This document shows positions 1 through 13,136 of a DNA stretch of 64,000 bases, one piece after another; positions within the stretch are counted from its first letter, which is position 1; every line of letters starts with the position of its first letter. Origin of the DNA: Cadophora sp. MPI-SDFR-AT-0126 (lineage: Eukaryota > Ascomycota > Leotiomycetes > Helotiales > Ploettnerulaceae); contig JAGMVK010000016.1 in the NCBI GenBank assembly GCA_020747065.1, forward strand, positions 434,001 through 498,000. Direction: 5' to 3'. A program made the translations under genes and the position numbers. The notes under the pieces were generated by a model that searched no databases, had not been told where the DNA came from, and worked only from the letters and a program-made list of their open reading frames with translations.

Positions 1-3000
1 TCATCTCAACTCCAGATCAAGGCACTATATGGCGATGTCATTCGATCGTTGGCCATGAGCGAAGGCCAAATTATTCCCAAGGAAAATGGAAATGGCAAGA
101 TCAACGGTGTCAAGAAGGCTCGCAACCCTCATGCCAAGACTGGCAAGGTTGAGACAATCCCCTTCCTGCACTTGAAGAGGAAAGATGAGCACGGATGGGA
201 GTACAGCAAGAAGCTCACAGGTCTCTACATTGAGGGCCTGGAGACAGCTGCGAAGAACGGCGTCACCTTTCAAGGAAAGAATGTGCTAATGACTGGTGCT
301 GGTGCCGGTTCTATCGGCGCGGATGTCTTGCAAGGTCTGATCAGTGGAGGAGCAAAGGTTGTCGTTACAACCAGCCGTTTCTCTCGCGAAGTTACCGAGT
401 ACTACCAATCTATGTACTCTCGCTTCGGTTCTCGAGGCTCGCAACTTATCGTTGTGCCCTTCAACCAAGGGAGCAAGCAAGATGTGGAGGCTTTGATCGA
501 CTACATCTACGACACGAAGAAGGGTCTCGGATGGGATCTCGACTTCATTGTCCCATTCGCCGCTATCCCCGAGAATGGTCGCGAGATCGACAGCATTGAC
601 TCCAAGTCTGAGCTTGCTCACCGCATCATGTTGACCAACCTTCTCCGCATGCTCGGAGCCGTCAAGACACAGAAAGCAGAGCGCGGCTTTGAAACCCGAC
701 CAGCTCAAGTCGTTTTGCCATTGTCCCCCAACCACGGAACTTTCGGAAACGACGGTCTGTACTCCGAGTCCAAGTTGGGACTCGAGACCTTGTTCAATAG
801 ATGGCACTCTGAGAACTGGGGTAACTTCCTCACTATCTGTGGCGCCGTCATCGGCTGGACTCGTGGTACTGGGCTCATGTCTGGTAACAACATCGTTGCT
901 GAAGGAGTCGAAGCCTACGGTGTCCGCACCTTCTCTCAACAGGAGATGGCTTTCAACTTGCTTGGTCTCATGTCTCCATCAATTGTCGACCTTTGCCAAT
1001 CCGAGCCTGTCTTTGCTGATTTGAACGGTGGTCTTCAATTCATCCCGGATCTCCAGAACCTGATGATGAAGCTCAGGAAGGATATCATGGAGACCAGTGA
1101 AGTCAGACAAGCTGTTACCAAGGAAACTGCCATTGAGAACAAGATTGTCAATGGAGAGGACAGCGAGGCTCTTTACAAGAAGGTGACCATCGAGCCTCGC
1201 GCCAACATCAAGTTCGAGTTCCCTCGTCTTCCAGACTGGGAGAAAGAGGTCGAGCCACTCAACGAGAATCTCAAGGGTATGGTTGATCTCGAAAAGGTTG
1301 TTGTCGTTACTGGTTTCGCTGAAGTTGGACCTTGGGGTAACTCACGTACCCGATGGGAGATGGAAGCACACGGAAAGTTCTCTCTCGAGGGTTGTGTTGA
1401 GATGGCCTGGATCATGGGTCTCATCAAGAACCACAATGGCCCAATCAAGGGTAAGCAGTATGCTGGCTGGGTGGATGCCAAGTCTGGAGAGCCTGTGGAC
1501 GACAAAGACATCAAGGCCAAGTACGAGAAGCACATTCTAGAGCACTCTGGTATTCGTCTTATTGAGCCTGAGCTCTTCAAGGGATACGACCCCAACAAGA
1601 AGCAACTTCTTCAGGAGGTTGTCATCCAGGAGGATCTTGAGCCATTTGAGACCTCAAAGGAGACTGCTGAGGAGTTCCAACGCGAGCACGGAGACAAAGC
1701 TGAGATCTTCGAGATCCCTGAGTCTGGCGAGTACATTGTGCGCATGAGAAAGGGAGCAACACTCCTGATCCCCAAGGCTCTTCAATTCGATCGCCTGGTC
1801 GCTGGTCAGATCCCAACAGGTTGGGATGCCAAACACTACGGTATCCCCGACGACATCATCTCTCAGGTCGATCCCGTTACCCTCTTCGTTCTTGTCTGCA
1901 CTGTCGAGTCTCTTTTGGCATCTGGTATCACCGATCCATACGAGTTCTACAAGTATGTACACATCTCTGAGGTCGGTAACTGTATTGGTTCCGGTATTGG
2001 TGGTACCCACGCTTTGAGAGGTATGTACAAGGACAGATTCTTGGACAAGCCGCTCCAAAAGGATATTCTCCAGGAGTCCTTCATCAACACTATGAGCGCT
2101 TGGGTGAACATGCTGTTGCTCTCGTCCACTGGACCTATCAAGACCCCAGTTGGTGCTTGCGCTACAGCTGTTGAGTCTGTCGATATTGGATACGAGACTA
2201 TCGTTGAGGGCAAGGCTCGCGTTTGCTTCGTCGGTGGTTTCGATGACTTCCAAGAAGAAGGTTCCTACGAATTTGCCAACATGAAGGCCACTAGCAACGC
2301 TGTGGACGAACTTGCACACGGCCGTACCCCAGCTGAGATGTCTCGACCCACCACCACCACCCGAAATGGTTTCATGGAATCCCAAGGTTGCGGTATGCAA
2401 GTCATCATGACAGCCAAGCTTGCTCTCGATATGGGTGTTCCCATCTACGGTATCCTTGGTTTGACCACCACCGCCACTGATAAGATTGGTCGATCTGTTC
2501 CAGCTCCTGGACAGGGTGTTCTCACCACTGCTCGTGAGAACCCTAGCAAGTTCCCTTCGCCACTCCTCGATATCAAGTACCGCCGCCGCCAAGTCGACCT
2601 CCGAAAGAAGAATATCAAGCAATGGCAAGAGTCAGAGCTTGAGTATCTTCATGAAGAGATTGATGCTATGAAGGCTCAAGGTCAGCAGTTCAACGAATCC
2701 GAGTATGCTCAAGAACGTGCCCAGCACATTGAGCGCGAAGCTGCTCGCCAAGAGCGTGAAGTTTTGAACAGTCTCGGCAACACTTTCTGGAAGAAGGATC
2801 CATCCATTGCCCCTCTCCGTGGTGCCCTCGCTACCTGGGGTCTGACTATCGATGATCTTGACGTCGCTTCTTTCCATGGTACCTCGACTGTCGCCAATGA
2901 CAAGAACGAATCCTCTGTCATCTGCCAGCAATTGAAGCATCTCGGCAGAAAGAAGGGTAACGCCGTGTTAGGTATCTTCCAGAAGTACCTCACAGGTCAC

Positions 3001-3959
3001 CCTAAGGGTGCTGCTGGTGCTTGGATGATGAATGGATGTCTGCAGGTTCTCGACACTGGTTTAGTTCCTGGTAATAGAAATGCCGACAACGTCGATCAAA
3101 TCATGGAGCAATTTGACTACATCGTCTACCCCAATCGAAGCATTCAAACAGATGGTGTCAAGGCTTTCTCCGTTACTTCTTTCGGTTTCGGTCAGAAGGG
3201 TGCTCAAGTAATTGGTATTCATCCAAGATACCTCTTCGCAACTCTCGACGAGGCTACCTACGCTACCTACTGTGCCAAGGTTGAGTCCAGACAGAAGAAG
3301 ACCTATAGGTACTTCCACAACGGCATGATCTCCAACACCATCTTCGTTGCCAAGACACACTCACCATACACCGATGACCAGCAAGGAGAAGTATTCCTCA
3401 ACCCTGACGCACGTGTGTCAATGGATAAGAAGACATCCACCTTGACGTACGCCCCTGGCTTCTCCAAGAAGACAGTCAACAAAGCCAAGAACGAGGCTAC
3501 CAAGCAGATGGTCGAGTCTCTGGCTAAAGGCGCCGCCACCGCCAGTAATAAGGTCGGTGTCGATGTTGAAGACATCTCAGCAATTAACATCGAGAATGAT
3601 ACATTCCTCGAGCGCAACTTCACAGATGCCGAGCGCTCTTACTGCCTGAAGGCACCAAGTCCTCAGTCTTCTTTCGCTGGGAAGTGGAGCGCCAAGGAGG
3701 CTGTCTTCAAATCTCTGGGTGTTGCAAGCAAGGGAGCCGGTGCGCCGTTGAAGGAGATTGAGATCATTAATAACGAGAAGGGTGCCCCGATCGTCACTGT
3801 AAGTTCCCATCACAATTTTAAGATCTGAATGCAGCTAACGTCTCTCAGCTCCACGGTGGTGCCGCCGCAGCAGCGAAGAAGGCTGGTGTCAAGGAAATCA
3901 GCATTTCCATCTCACACTCCGATAGCCAAGCTATTGCTATCGCCGTCGCCTCTTTCTAG
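1..3959 (+). CDS. FAS2: Fatty acid synthase alpha subunit, C-terminal 1302 residues (5' truncated by window)
   Basis: This is the alpha subunit of the cytosolic fungal type I fatty acid synthase, which makes palmitoyl/stearoyl-CoA. The frame is open to base 1, so the N-terminal MPT segment and ACP lie upstream and no start is given. Exons are 1-3798 and 3849-3959, with a GTAAGT...CTCAG intron. Counting from base 1, a ketoreductase Rossmann motif (TGAGAGSIG) lies near residue 100 and a YSESK motif near 255. The ketosynthase has Cys720 in GACATAVES, His959 in SFHGTST and His1000 in TGHPKGAAG. The C-terminal phosphopantetheinyl transferase domain has VGVDVE (Asp1188) and WSAKEA (Glu1233). All expected catalytic residues are present, so the enzyme looks active. 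An AATAAA sits about 250 bp past the stop. Family identity is certain. Confidence 0.98.
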
Positions 3960-5801
3960 ACAAGTGGATAGATAGACTTAGCCATTCGTGTATATTTTGG
4001 GTTTTGTTTTCAAGCTTGCTTGCTATGGCGGGAGGATAATAATGGGCGTTTTCGACTTTGTGTTCACTCGCCTGCTGGGTGTGGATGTTTCATGGGATTG
4101 TTTCTGTATGCGCGGTTTCAGCGTGATAGATGGAAGAGAAAGAGAGAAAGAATCTGTGTGGACGCTATGGGATCCATGGCTCTGAGGAGTGAACTTCGTA
4201 TATAGTATGAATAAACTTTAGACTTCATTACCAGTACTTTCACATGCTAGAGCTGTTTGCCTGCTCGGGGTTTCGACCGGTAGCGTCTTGTCCGTCGTGT
4301 TCAGTATTGCGTCTCTTTGTAGCACAACTCACTAGGTTGGTACCGTGCCTGGATGAAGATGACCCCACAAGACCATTGCCCACTTAAGCTTATCTATAGC
4401 CATGGGTCTGGTTCCTGGGTTGCGGTATACATTACTGTGCTCTAACTTGGCTTGACTTGCTTGGAAGTTGGAAGTCGGAAATTAGAAGCAGCGTGCCTTC
4501 AAGATGCAAGGGAGAAGTGCTCTGGAGTAGGAGTAGCATAATCTCAACACGGATCTTAACGTTTCCAGGACCTGTTAAACTTACGGCATTAGCTTTCCAA
4601 TCGTGGTGGGCGAAATAGAGGATCCATATTTTGAGGGGTAGGCGAAAGCCGAGTGGTGGTACGAAAGGTACACAGACGGTGTTGGAGTTCAATCGTGGTA
4701 CCGAGATGGACGAGTTGAAGTAGGATAGTGCGCAGTGATTGCGGAGGGTTGGAAAGCGAGATGGAATAGGAAACGGCATTACCGAATCGAGTAGGACAGG
4801 TGAGGTCATCGTGTTCAGGATAAGAAGGAAGAAACTTCCTATCAATCTGTGGGTCAATATCGATCTCAGATATCCCTCTCACATGCAAACAATTCCATCT
4901 CATTCATGCATAAAGAAGAATCCCAATCTATCAATAGATAAAGAAAAGTGGGAGGAGATAAGAAAAGCAATCTACGGTCCATATATTAAATTCCTGCATC
5001 TTTATCGATTCTCACCGATAAGATAGGAACAGTCGTCTCAAGAAGGTGTTTACTCCGGAAAATATGGATCCAGCCCCTCGCGTGCCTGCTCCCGGAGGGT
5101 GAGGGGTACCTGCATCCAGCACTAGACCACATGGAGGACATCTGCGATTATCAGCTGCTATTTTGATGAGCGGTCATTTTCATCCGAGGTTCGATGATTG
5201 AGGTGTTGCTGGGATGGATGGTCCAATTGGAGAGGTGGGTCGGGTGATGAGCTGGGGATTGGGATGATTGCCGGATGGGATGCGATGCGATAAGCTTGTA
5301 TTTAGTGATTGTTTCATGGGGAAGTGAGTTGACTTTACTTGATATAAGATGATAAAACAAAAATAATAAAAATAATCCTACGATAAATACTATTATTTAG
5401 CCTGGTATACTAGAGCCAGGGTGGTGTCCATAGGATGCTTCCATTGAGGTTAAAAGGAAGATGTAGTTTTATTGTTATTTAAGCTCCCCTCATTCGTATT
5501 GAATGGGCTTGGAGTAGTGTTATTTGAAGGAGTTAGTATCTTTGAAGTCTATAAGATAAATCGATTTTGAACATCTAAAGGTGATCAACAAATGTAGATG
5601 TTAGGTAGGAGTGTTTTCCCTGCACGGAGGGAAGCACAGGGTATTCCACCAGGCCAAGCCACCTGGAGGAAGGCCCCGAACAGCATAAGTTTTAGCGAGG
5701 CTCGACGAGTCTACAACCTTCTACAGGCTCTGCTGCAGCGCTCTCCAGGATGGAGAAGATACCACAAATGAATGGCTCGTTAAATGAGGACCTGTTGTCA
5801 T
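3960..5801. other. Gene-free stretch downstream of FAS2
   Basis: No convincing coding exon is seen here. It holds the FAS2 3' UTR with an AATAAA at 4210-4215, then mixed-composition DNA and a short AT-rich patch near 5340-5420. The short open frames on both strands lack splice-consistent extensions or recognisable motifs. Small inverted repeats such as TTCCCT/AGGGAA near 5616-5635 occur but look incidental. Confidence 0.6.
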
Positions 5802-7324
5802 TTATTGTCTATCTCTCTCTATGACCTCCGTCAACAAAGTCTTTGCTTGTTCGCTATGCAGTACATCAATCCAGATAAATGTCTTCAAAACCACAAGTAC
5901 GTCCTTCCATGACTTCAAATCCAGGTCTCTTACAGCAGAAGCCAAATGAGAATCAAGATCTTCCACGTCGCAATCCAAGTTCGACACCCCAACCACGACA
6001 AGAAGCCAAAGCCAAGCTCTCGATCTCTCATGCGAGCTTTCATTCTGCACATGTGCACGCAGACAATCTTGAAAAGACGGAAAGCTCAACGATGAATAGC
6101 CACCAAACTGGGAGAACAGCAGAGGAAGAATAGTCGCCGAGTAAGCCAACATCACAACTCGTAACAGTTCGTGGACATCTTCATCGTCGAACTTGAGATG
6201 CAGAAGGCGGTATTGGACGGATATCATAACGTCTTGAAGGAGGTCGGGCTCGAGCTTGCGGCCAGTTTGGGCAGCGAGATTTGCTGCTCGCGAGAACTCG
6301 TGGAGGTCGGAATAGATAGCGAGCATTTTGGCGTCGGCCGTGGTTCCAGACCCTGTGAGCATTGCGTGTATGGCGGTTGTCAGAGGCACCGGTAGAGTAC
6401 GTGGAAGGTACGAGGTCCAGGAGATATTATCCGCTGAGAAGAAGAAGGGTGTCGAGCTAGTGCACATGGCATAGCTGAGATCAAGTCTGTGGAAACTAAG
6501 TGACATATAATTTGAAGAGGATTTGTTAGGAACTTACCTGCAGCACTTCGTTTGTAGATATCTACATGATCTCAGAGAACTCAGACCGCCACGCAAAGCT
6601 ATCACTTTGAAGAGACCTTGGAGATGCTTCTCCGCCGACGCCTTATCGCCAGACATGAAAGCCACCATGGCAAACGTGATGATGGTGGAGATCGTCACTT
6701 CGGCTGTTGCTCGACTGCTTGTCCCCAAGTCTGTTTGCAAGAGATTCAGTGCTCTGCTCATATGCGAGATCGTGCCATGGCTGATATCCGAAGTTCTAGC
6801 AATGATGAGATCGTAGTATGCCATGAGCACGAAAAGCTGGTTATGCAGATACGTTGAGCTCTGACCGAGATGTTCGAGCCAGAGGGGAGCTTGACGGTCG
6901 AAGACGTTTCTGGCGAGTACTTGGTTGGGATATGAAGTCTGTTCTAGGATGGAAAAGTCTAGGTGAGGCTGTGAGTATTCCATCTTATTATCACTTTCCT
7001 GAGTATTAGAGACATACATTGGTAGAGCTTTTGACGTGGATGAGGGCCAATTTCTTCGGCAACGTTGAATAGGGTCCACTCCGAAGCGATTTGCCTGTTG
7101 ACTTGGTCGGGAACATTGGAGACGACTTCCATCTCTTGGCAGTCCACATTTGCGAGCTGGTCATTGATCCAGGAACTCAGAGGCGGGGCCATTTTAATTT
7201 GTTTATGTCGTTTGCCAGTGTTCTTACCTCGCATGGCATAGCTGCGGGCGGTTCTCCTTGTAGCTCGATCGGGCTTTTCCAGAGAGGTGGTGATGATGAA
7301 TGGCCGGTGTAAATTTTGAAACAT
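5802..7324 (-). CDS. Fungal-specific transcription factor domain protein lacking a zinc cluster (470 aa)
   Basis: Exons on the minus strand are 7324-7018, 6958-6538 and 6486-5802. Both introns are GT-AG, and the exons join in frame only with these sites. The N-terminus (MFQNLHRPFIITTSLEKP followed by RRTARSYAMRGKNTGKRHKQ) matches the opening common in fungal proteins with a Fungal_trans_2-type domain, where a short basic stretch replaces the Zn2Cys6 finger. The remainder is helical and hydrophobic with no catalytic motif. It is probably a nuclear regulator or a degenerate relative. It is divergently transcribed from the dehydrogenase at 7715, so the two share about 390 bp of promoter. Start choice: first ATG in the exon carrying the conserved opening. 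The family call is by pattern only; targets are unknown. Confidence 0.8.
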
Positions 7325-7714
7325 TACGTACGCGATTGGTATGGAAGAATTTATTATTCGTGACAGCTCTGTAGTCTGATACTATAGCAGAACGAGAAGG
7401 GTTGTAAAGTACGAGGAGAACGAAAAGAAGCTTCAAGAAAGATGCCTTCGACGCGAAATCATGCCCCGGTTAGGGAACAAATCATCATCTTGGCGTGGTG
7501 GAGTTCCCCATGCTGACGCCAAGATTCATGAAGTATCTCCTCATTAGGCATCCTTAGCGAGCGCTTTGTTTTGAAGGGTGTGTGGCTCACTGGATTATCA
7601 GTGTTCACTTGGAAGCTACGTGTATAAATGGTAATCTGAATACATCCCATCTTTTTTCCTCACTCCGTACCGACTCTGGCGTTTTCTCTGGGCTTCACTC
7701 TTCCCATCATCAGC
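7325..7714. promoter_or_regulatory. Shared divergent promoter between transcription factor-like gene and SDR gene
   Basis: This 390-bp spacer separates two head-to-head start codons. No specific operator is recognised. The arrangement suggests possible co-regulation, which is inference. Confidence 0.5.
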
Positions 7715-8988
7715 ATGTCGTCTGCTTCTTTAGAAATGCCACCCTTTCAAAAGCCGCCTTTCGCAGGCTTCTTTCCCAAACATGGCGTACCTGAGATAAT
7801 TCGTCAAGCACAGAAGATCGACCTGTCTGGCCAAGTTGCGATTATATCGGGTGCGAACTCTGGATTGGGTTTCCACGCTGCCAAGCATCTTCTAGGTCTC
7901 AAGTTGTCGCATTTAATTCTCGCTGTCCGGTCTAAGGAGAAGGGGAAGGAAGCTGCTGCGAGTAAGTAGCTTCCCAATTTTCTTTTCCCGCGGACGTCTC
8001 TGGGACCAGAAGTGGCCTACCGACGTGTCAATCATTTCCCGCGAAGTTCATTGAATTTCACTTACTGATTGTCGAAATAGACCTCCAGAAACAATTTTCT
8101 TCTGCTCGGATCGACGTCTGGGACTTGGATATGCTGTCGTACGAATCCATACAGGCGTTTGTACGTCGCATCGAGAAACACTTAGACAGGCTTGACATCA
8201 TCATCCTCAACTCTGGCATCGCTCACTCGACATTCACAATCTGCCCAGGTACCGGCCATTGCGAAGACATTCAAGTCAACTACCTTTCCACATTCCTATT
8301 GGCGATTCTCGTTCTCCAAACACTTAAGAAAATGAAAACAACAAGATCACCAACGTTGTCGACTCCCAGAATGACCATCGTGAACTCCGGAACGGCTTTA
8401 GCAGCAAAATTTCCAAATCGAAATGAGAGACGTCTCCTTGCATCGTTCGACGACTCTCAGGTTCAACCATTCGATACTCTAGAGCGGTACTCGGTATCCA
8501 AACTGCTAGGCCATTTGTTTTTCGTCCGTCTGTTGAAGTGTCTCGATCCAGAAGACGCCATCGTCAACCTTATCCAGCCAGGACTTTGCAAGGGTACTCG
8601 TTTATTTCGGGAGGCGCCTCTAGTCATGACTGTTATCTTTTCCGTTGTCAAGTTCTTTACGGCGCTGACAGTGGAAGAAGGTGCATGGCTGTATGTTGAT
8701 GCAGTGGTGTTGAGGGGCAAAGAGTCCCATGGCTGCTTTGTCAGTGAGGGCAAGATCCAGCCGTAAGTTACATAGCCCCTCGCCAGCTCAAACATTTCCA
8801 CCTTCTAGAACTCCCTATGAATTTCGAGGCGAATAATCCTGTAGCAAGACTAATTGCCGTCTAGATTCGCAAGCTTGGCATCCTCTGAGGAAGGAAGCAA
8901 AACTGTGGATGCACTTTGGGGAGAGACCATGACGGAGTTTGAGTTTGCAGGAATTCGTGAGATGCTGCAATCTGAAGTTCAATCTTGA
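7715..8988 (+). CDS. Short-chain dehydrogenase/reductase (350 aa)
   Basis: Exons are 7715-7961, 8081-8762 and 8865-8988; both introns are GTAAGT-type with TAG acceptors. The protein is a classical-type SDR that should use NAD(P)(H) to oxidise or reduce a small hydrophobic substrate. The cofactor loop reads SGANSGLG at residues 45-52 (usually TGxxxGxG), the NNAG-like motif is LNSG, and the catalytic pair is Tyr219/Lys223 in YSVSK. The length and N-terminal extension resemble fungal retinol-dehydrogenase-like members. The third exon supplies a C-terminal helix ending SEVQS. The divergent transcription-factor-like neighbour is a plausible but unproven regulator. The substrate cannot be read from sequence. 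Confidence 0.9.
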
Positions 8989-10343
8989 TATCACGGGAGA
9001 TTCAGGTTGCCTCAATGATGTAAATCACCTCATTATCTCGAGTTCTGAGTCGTTCGATAGTCACGACTCCGCTTGAAGTCTTTCCGTTGCTGTTACTCTT
9101 TCCATCGCGCTCATTTCTGCCTCGCTTAGGAAGCTGGTGGACGGATTCAATACAGTTCATTCACAAGATCACTCATTTTCTTCGATACGATTGATGCGGG
9201 TACAGCTGTTCTTAGGGAGCCGATATAATAGAGAAACCGGCTGTAGAGCCTTTTTATGAGATACTAGATACCTTCTATAGGTACTGCAAAGTGTAAGACA
9301 CTAATTCTGTTCAAGATGAAAACATTTGTTGCCAGTGAAGTGTTGCTTTCTTTTTTTTGGAAAAAGAAGAAAAAACGAAATAGGGGATTAACTTTTAAGA
9401 TCTGTCGAATTTGTTTGACCGTTTTACTTTGCTTTTGAAGCAAGCTTTATCAGTATTGAACCGAATTTTGGGTTTTACTTGGGTATTTCTCCTTCTAATC
9501 AAGGTTTTTTACTAGTAAGCTAAGCAGCTCTTTAATTTCTAACTCATGAATTGACTATGCACCTTTTTCTGTTTATCTACTCTCTTTGGGAACATTGTTG
9601 AAATAAAGTCTGCACGCATTAAAGCCTATTTAACAAGGTTTAAAATGCTTGATCTCCTGGGCGATAGATAGTCTTAGTGATAGCTAGGTCCGAGCGCATG
9701 TCCAACAAGGTCGCGACCTGCAATTCTAACCGGCAGATAAACCTTCCAAATGGTGGTAAACTTCCTTCCACCAGTCTCCTAGGAGCAATGCATCCGCATC
9801 AAACTACCCCGTCCCCGTCTACCCGCCCGCTGCGATCGGGTTGGGCAGGTCCCATGGCTTTAATTTTACGGTGTCTCATTTGGTCTTGGAGCCACCAGGA
9901 CCTGGCCGGCTGATTGGTCTCAAGCGGGCATGATCGCCGAACAACCCCTCTCGTCAACCACAGGACCTGAAGTCTGGAGAGGAGCTTAAGCGTATTTACA
10001 CAGCACCGCCAGGCACTTATCATCGTCGTATCGTGACTCCATCGGGTATCGAGTCGTAATAGGCAATGCCGTTTCTGCATGGTCAAGTCACAAGTGTAAA
10101 GCAGTTGAACCAGACAGGCAAGTCGTCGACAAGCGTCGGCCAGTGCTACGTTGTGCAGGCCTTAGATCAAGGAAAGGAAAGAGCAGACTGACCAAGTGCA
10201 GTGCCGCCACCTCGAGTAAGTACTTATTATCTACTTTACCCAGCGTTCGAATATCTATAACAAGGGAGCTCTGCGCATCTATTCCCCCTCCTGCGCCTCC
10301 CACCGACCATTCCCTGTGTCGATGCATTAGTAGTCAGCTAGTC
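8989..10343. other. Gene-free stretch upstream of ceramidase, with AT-rich segment
   Basis: No gene is recognised. About 9230-9660 is markedly AT-rich with T and A runs, unlike the flanking coding DNA, which could be a decayed repeat. The remainder is the ceramidase promoter/leader; the reading frame stays open from 10143 to the chosen start, but no conserved protein is visible in it. Confidence 0.5.
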
Positions 10344-13136
10344 ATGTCGTCCCTATTCCAGAACAGAGAATATCAAGCCCTCCCAGAACAGGAGAAGCAC
10401 GAAGATGAGGCTGAGAATGAAACTCCCGCCCTCCCGGGTCGCAGCCAAGCACGGAGCAAGAACTTTTACATCGCAATTGCGTCGCTGATAGCTGTGGCCC
10501 TGCTGGCCGTGGTGGGATTCACTTCGTCATGGACGTCCGAGGCCGAGTCTATCCCGGACCTTGCTGATGCTATGCCCATGGATGGTGAAGCGAGAGAGTT
10601 TTTGGCAAATTTGGGAAGAGCTGGAGATCAGCAGTATCTCCTGGGAGTTGGAAAGGCTGATATTACTGGGTATGCTGAAACAAGCGAGAATCTACAGTGT
10701 TTACTAATTACTGTCCAGACCCGTTGTTGAAATTGGGTTCATGGGATATGCAGTCCTGGCACAAGTCGGAACTGGTCTTAGACAGCGGTAAGATGCGGCC
10801 GTCATGAGAATGATCACTGTGACTGATTTTGACAGTATCTACTCACGTGCTTATATCATTGGCAATGTCAACAAGCCCTCTGACCGATTTGTCTATCTTG
10901 TTCTTGACATTGCCAATGGAGATACAGCAATTCGTTACGGCGTCGTAAATGCACTCAAGAGTGCTGGTCTGGGAATTTACAACCAGAGCAATGTCGCCCT
11001 GACCGGTACCCATTCGCATTCCGGACCTGGAGCTTACAACAACTACCTTCTGCCTCAAATCACTACCCTCGGATTCTCCAAGCAGAGTTACCAGGCTATT
11101 GTCGACGGGTATGCTGCTTCTTCCCCTTAGATATAGCGGGCGGCTGATCGGATCTCAGAACTGTTCTGTCTATTCAGCGAGCCCACGCGAGCCTTGCACC
11201 TGGTTATCTGAAGTACGGCGACACTAATGTCACGGATGCCAATATCAACCGCAGTCTGTATGCCTACCTCGCAAACCCAGCTGCGGAGCGAGCCAAGTAT
11301 GCTAGCAATGTTGATACTACCCTCACTTTACTCCGTTTTCAAAGAGCTTCTGATGGACTGAATACTGGAGTCCTCGGATGGCACAGGTAAGATACTTCAG
11401 TCTTCCCAGCTCGATCGAAGTCATTGGATCAGTCATCAGAAAATACACATGTGGGTGAATAGCAGTATCTAACCTCAACAGTGTCCATGGAACCTCTGCA
11501 TTGGCTAACAATACCCACGTCACTGGAGGTATGTTTGGTGTTCCAGAAATGAAATCTCGAATTCTGATTTTCGTCCTTAGATAACAAGGGCGTTAGCTCC
11601 TACCTGTTCGAGAAAGCAGCCTTGACTGACCCCAAAGCTGCTCCTGGGTTTGTTGCTGCTTTCAGTCAGAGCAGTGTCGGAGATACAACACCGAACGTTT
11701 TGGGAGCATGGTGTGACGATGGTACTGGAACTCAGTGTACGTTTGACAAAAGTACTTGTGGCGGTACTAGTCAGGCTTGCCATGGTCGAGGTATGTCACC
11801 TTCTCAGCGTCTTGAAATGATCGCTGACAGACAATAGGTCCTGCTTTTCAGAAACTCGATCTTGGTATCTCCAGCTGTTATGAGATTGGTAGAAGAGTGT
11901 TTACAGCAGCCAAGTCGCTCTACGTAAGCTCACAGTTCTTCTTTGCAACGATGGATCCTATACTTACAACTCGCAGGACTCTCTGGATAGTGTTGGCACA
12001 GCAGTCGCTGATTCTAGCGTGAAGTTCTACCATGTAAGTAAATGGGACTTCTCTGAGCTATGGCAACCACACTTACGATGATCCAGACTTTCCAAGACAT
12101 GCAATACTTCCAGTTCCCTCTTCCCAATGGAACTGTAGTTCAGGCTTGCCCAGCAGCTCTCGGTGCAGGATTTGCTGCCGGTACCAGCGACTGGCCTGGA
12201 GCCTTCGATTTCACGCAGGCAAACAACGACTCGCAAACCCAAAACCCATTCTGGGTTCTGGTACGAGATGTTCTCACAACACCCTCCGCCAAACAAGTTG
12301 CTTGCCACAGCCCCAAGCCTATTCTTCTCGATGTCGGTGAGATGCACACTCCTTACGAATGGTCACCCAACATTGTCGATATCCAGTCCTTCCGCGTTGG
12401 TCAACTCTTCATGATTATCTCCCCCGGAGAAGCAACGACCATGACCGGACGTCGTTGGAAAGACGCCGTGGCCAAAGCAGCCATAGCTAAAGGAATCACC
12501 GCATCCCCTAAGGTTGTGCTCGGTGGTCCAGCAAACACATATGCACACTATATCGCTACGCCCGAAGAATATGGCATCCAACGATACGAAGGAGCTTCGA
12601 CACTCTTCGGCCCCTGGACTTCAAGCGCACACATGTACCTCTCAGAACAGAACATAGGCTACTTGATGGCCAGTAACACCAGCCAGCCCGCCTCGGGACC
12701 GCTCCCACCCGACAATTCCGGCAGTTCCATCTCGCTCATCACAGATGTCGTCTGGGACTCTCCTCAGCCGGGCACATCCTACGGCGCGGTTATGGCCCAA
12801 CCCGCGTCCTCCTACCCCATCGGCTCCGTGGTGAACGTCACGTTCGTGGGCGCTAACCCTCGCAACAACCTCCGCCTAGAAGGCACGTTCGCGGAAGTCC
12901 AAATGCTCGTCAACGGGGCATGGACCAAAGTCCGAGACGACAGCGATTGGTTCCTCGTGTATACTTGGTATCGAGATGATGGCCTGACTGGGACCTCGCA
13001 TGTGGTGCTGAGCTGGGAGACGGAGAGTTATGCGCTGAAGGGGATATATAGGTTTGTGTATTATGGGGATAGTAAGGTGCTTGGAGGGAAGATTACGGCG
13101 TTTACGGGGACGAGTGGGAATTTTACGCTAGTTTAG
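10344..13136 (+). CDS. Neutral/alkaline ceramidase, membrane anchored (781 aa)
   Basis: The enzyme hydrolyses ceramide to sphingosine and fatty acid. Nine exons: 10344-10669, 10719-10787, 10836-11108, 11159-11386, 11482-11528, 11581-11790, 11838-11923, 11977-12033 and 12087-13136; all junctions keep frame. The N-terminus is a polar tail of about 45 residues followed by one hydrophobic segment (FYIAIASLIAVALLAVVGF), suggesting a type II membrane anchor rather than a cleaved signal. GVGKADITGP opens the catalytic domain; GTHSHSGPG and WHSVHG supply zinc-binding histidines, and PGEATTMTGRR and YAHYIATPEEYG follow. The nucleophile motif, usually GDxSPN, reads GDTTPN with Thr351 (ACA at 11688) at the Ser position. 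The C-terminal immunoglobulin-like domain is complete. Family identity is very secure; activity depends on the Thr. Confidence 0.95.

Noticed and set aside
286..2628. Long minus-strand open frames (217 and 324 codons) opposite FAS2
   Set aside because: They are antisense to a conserved coding region, lack domains, and arise from codon bias of the FAS2 frame.
4432..4903. Overlapping minus-strand frames of 141 and 104 codons downstream of FAS2
   Set aside because: No domain and no coherent splice model; probably chance frames in intergenic DNA.
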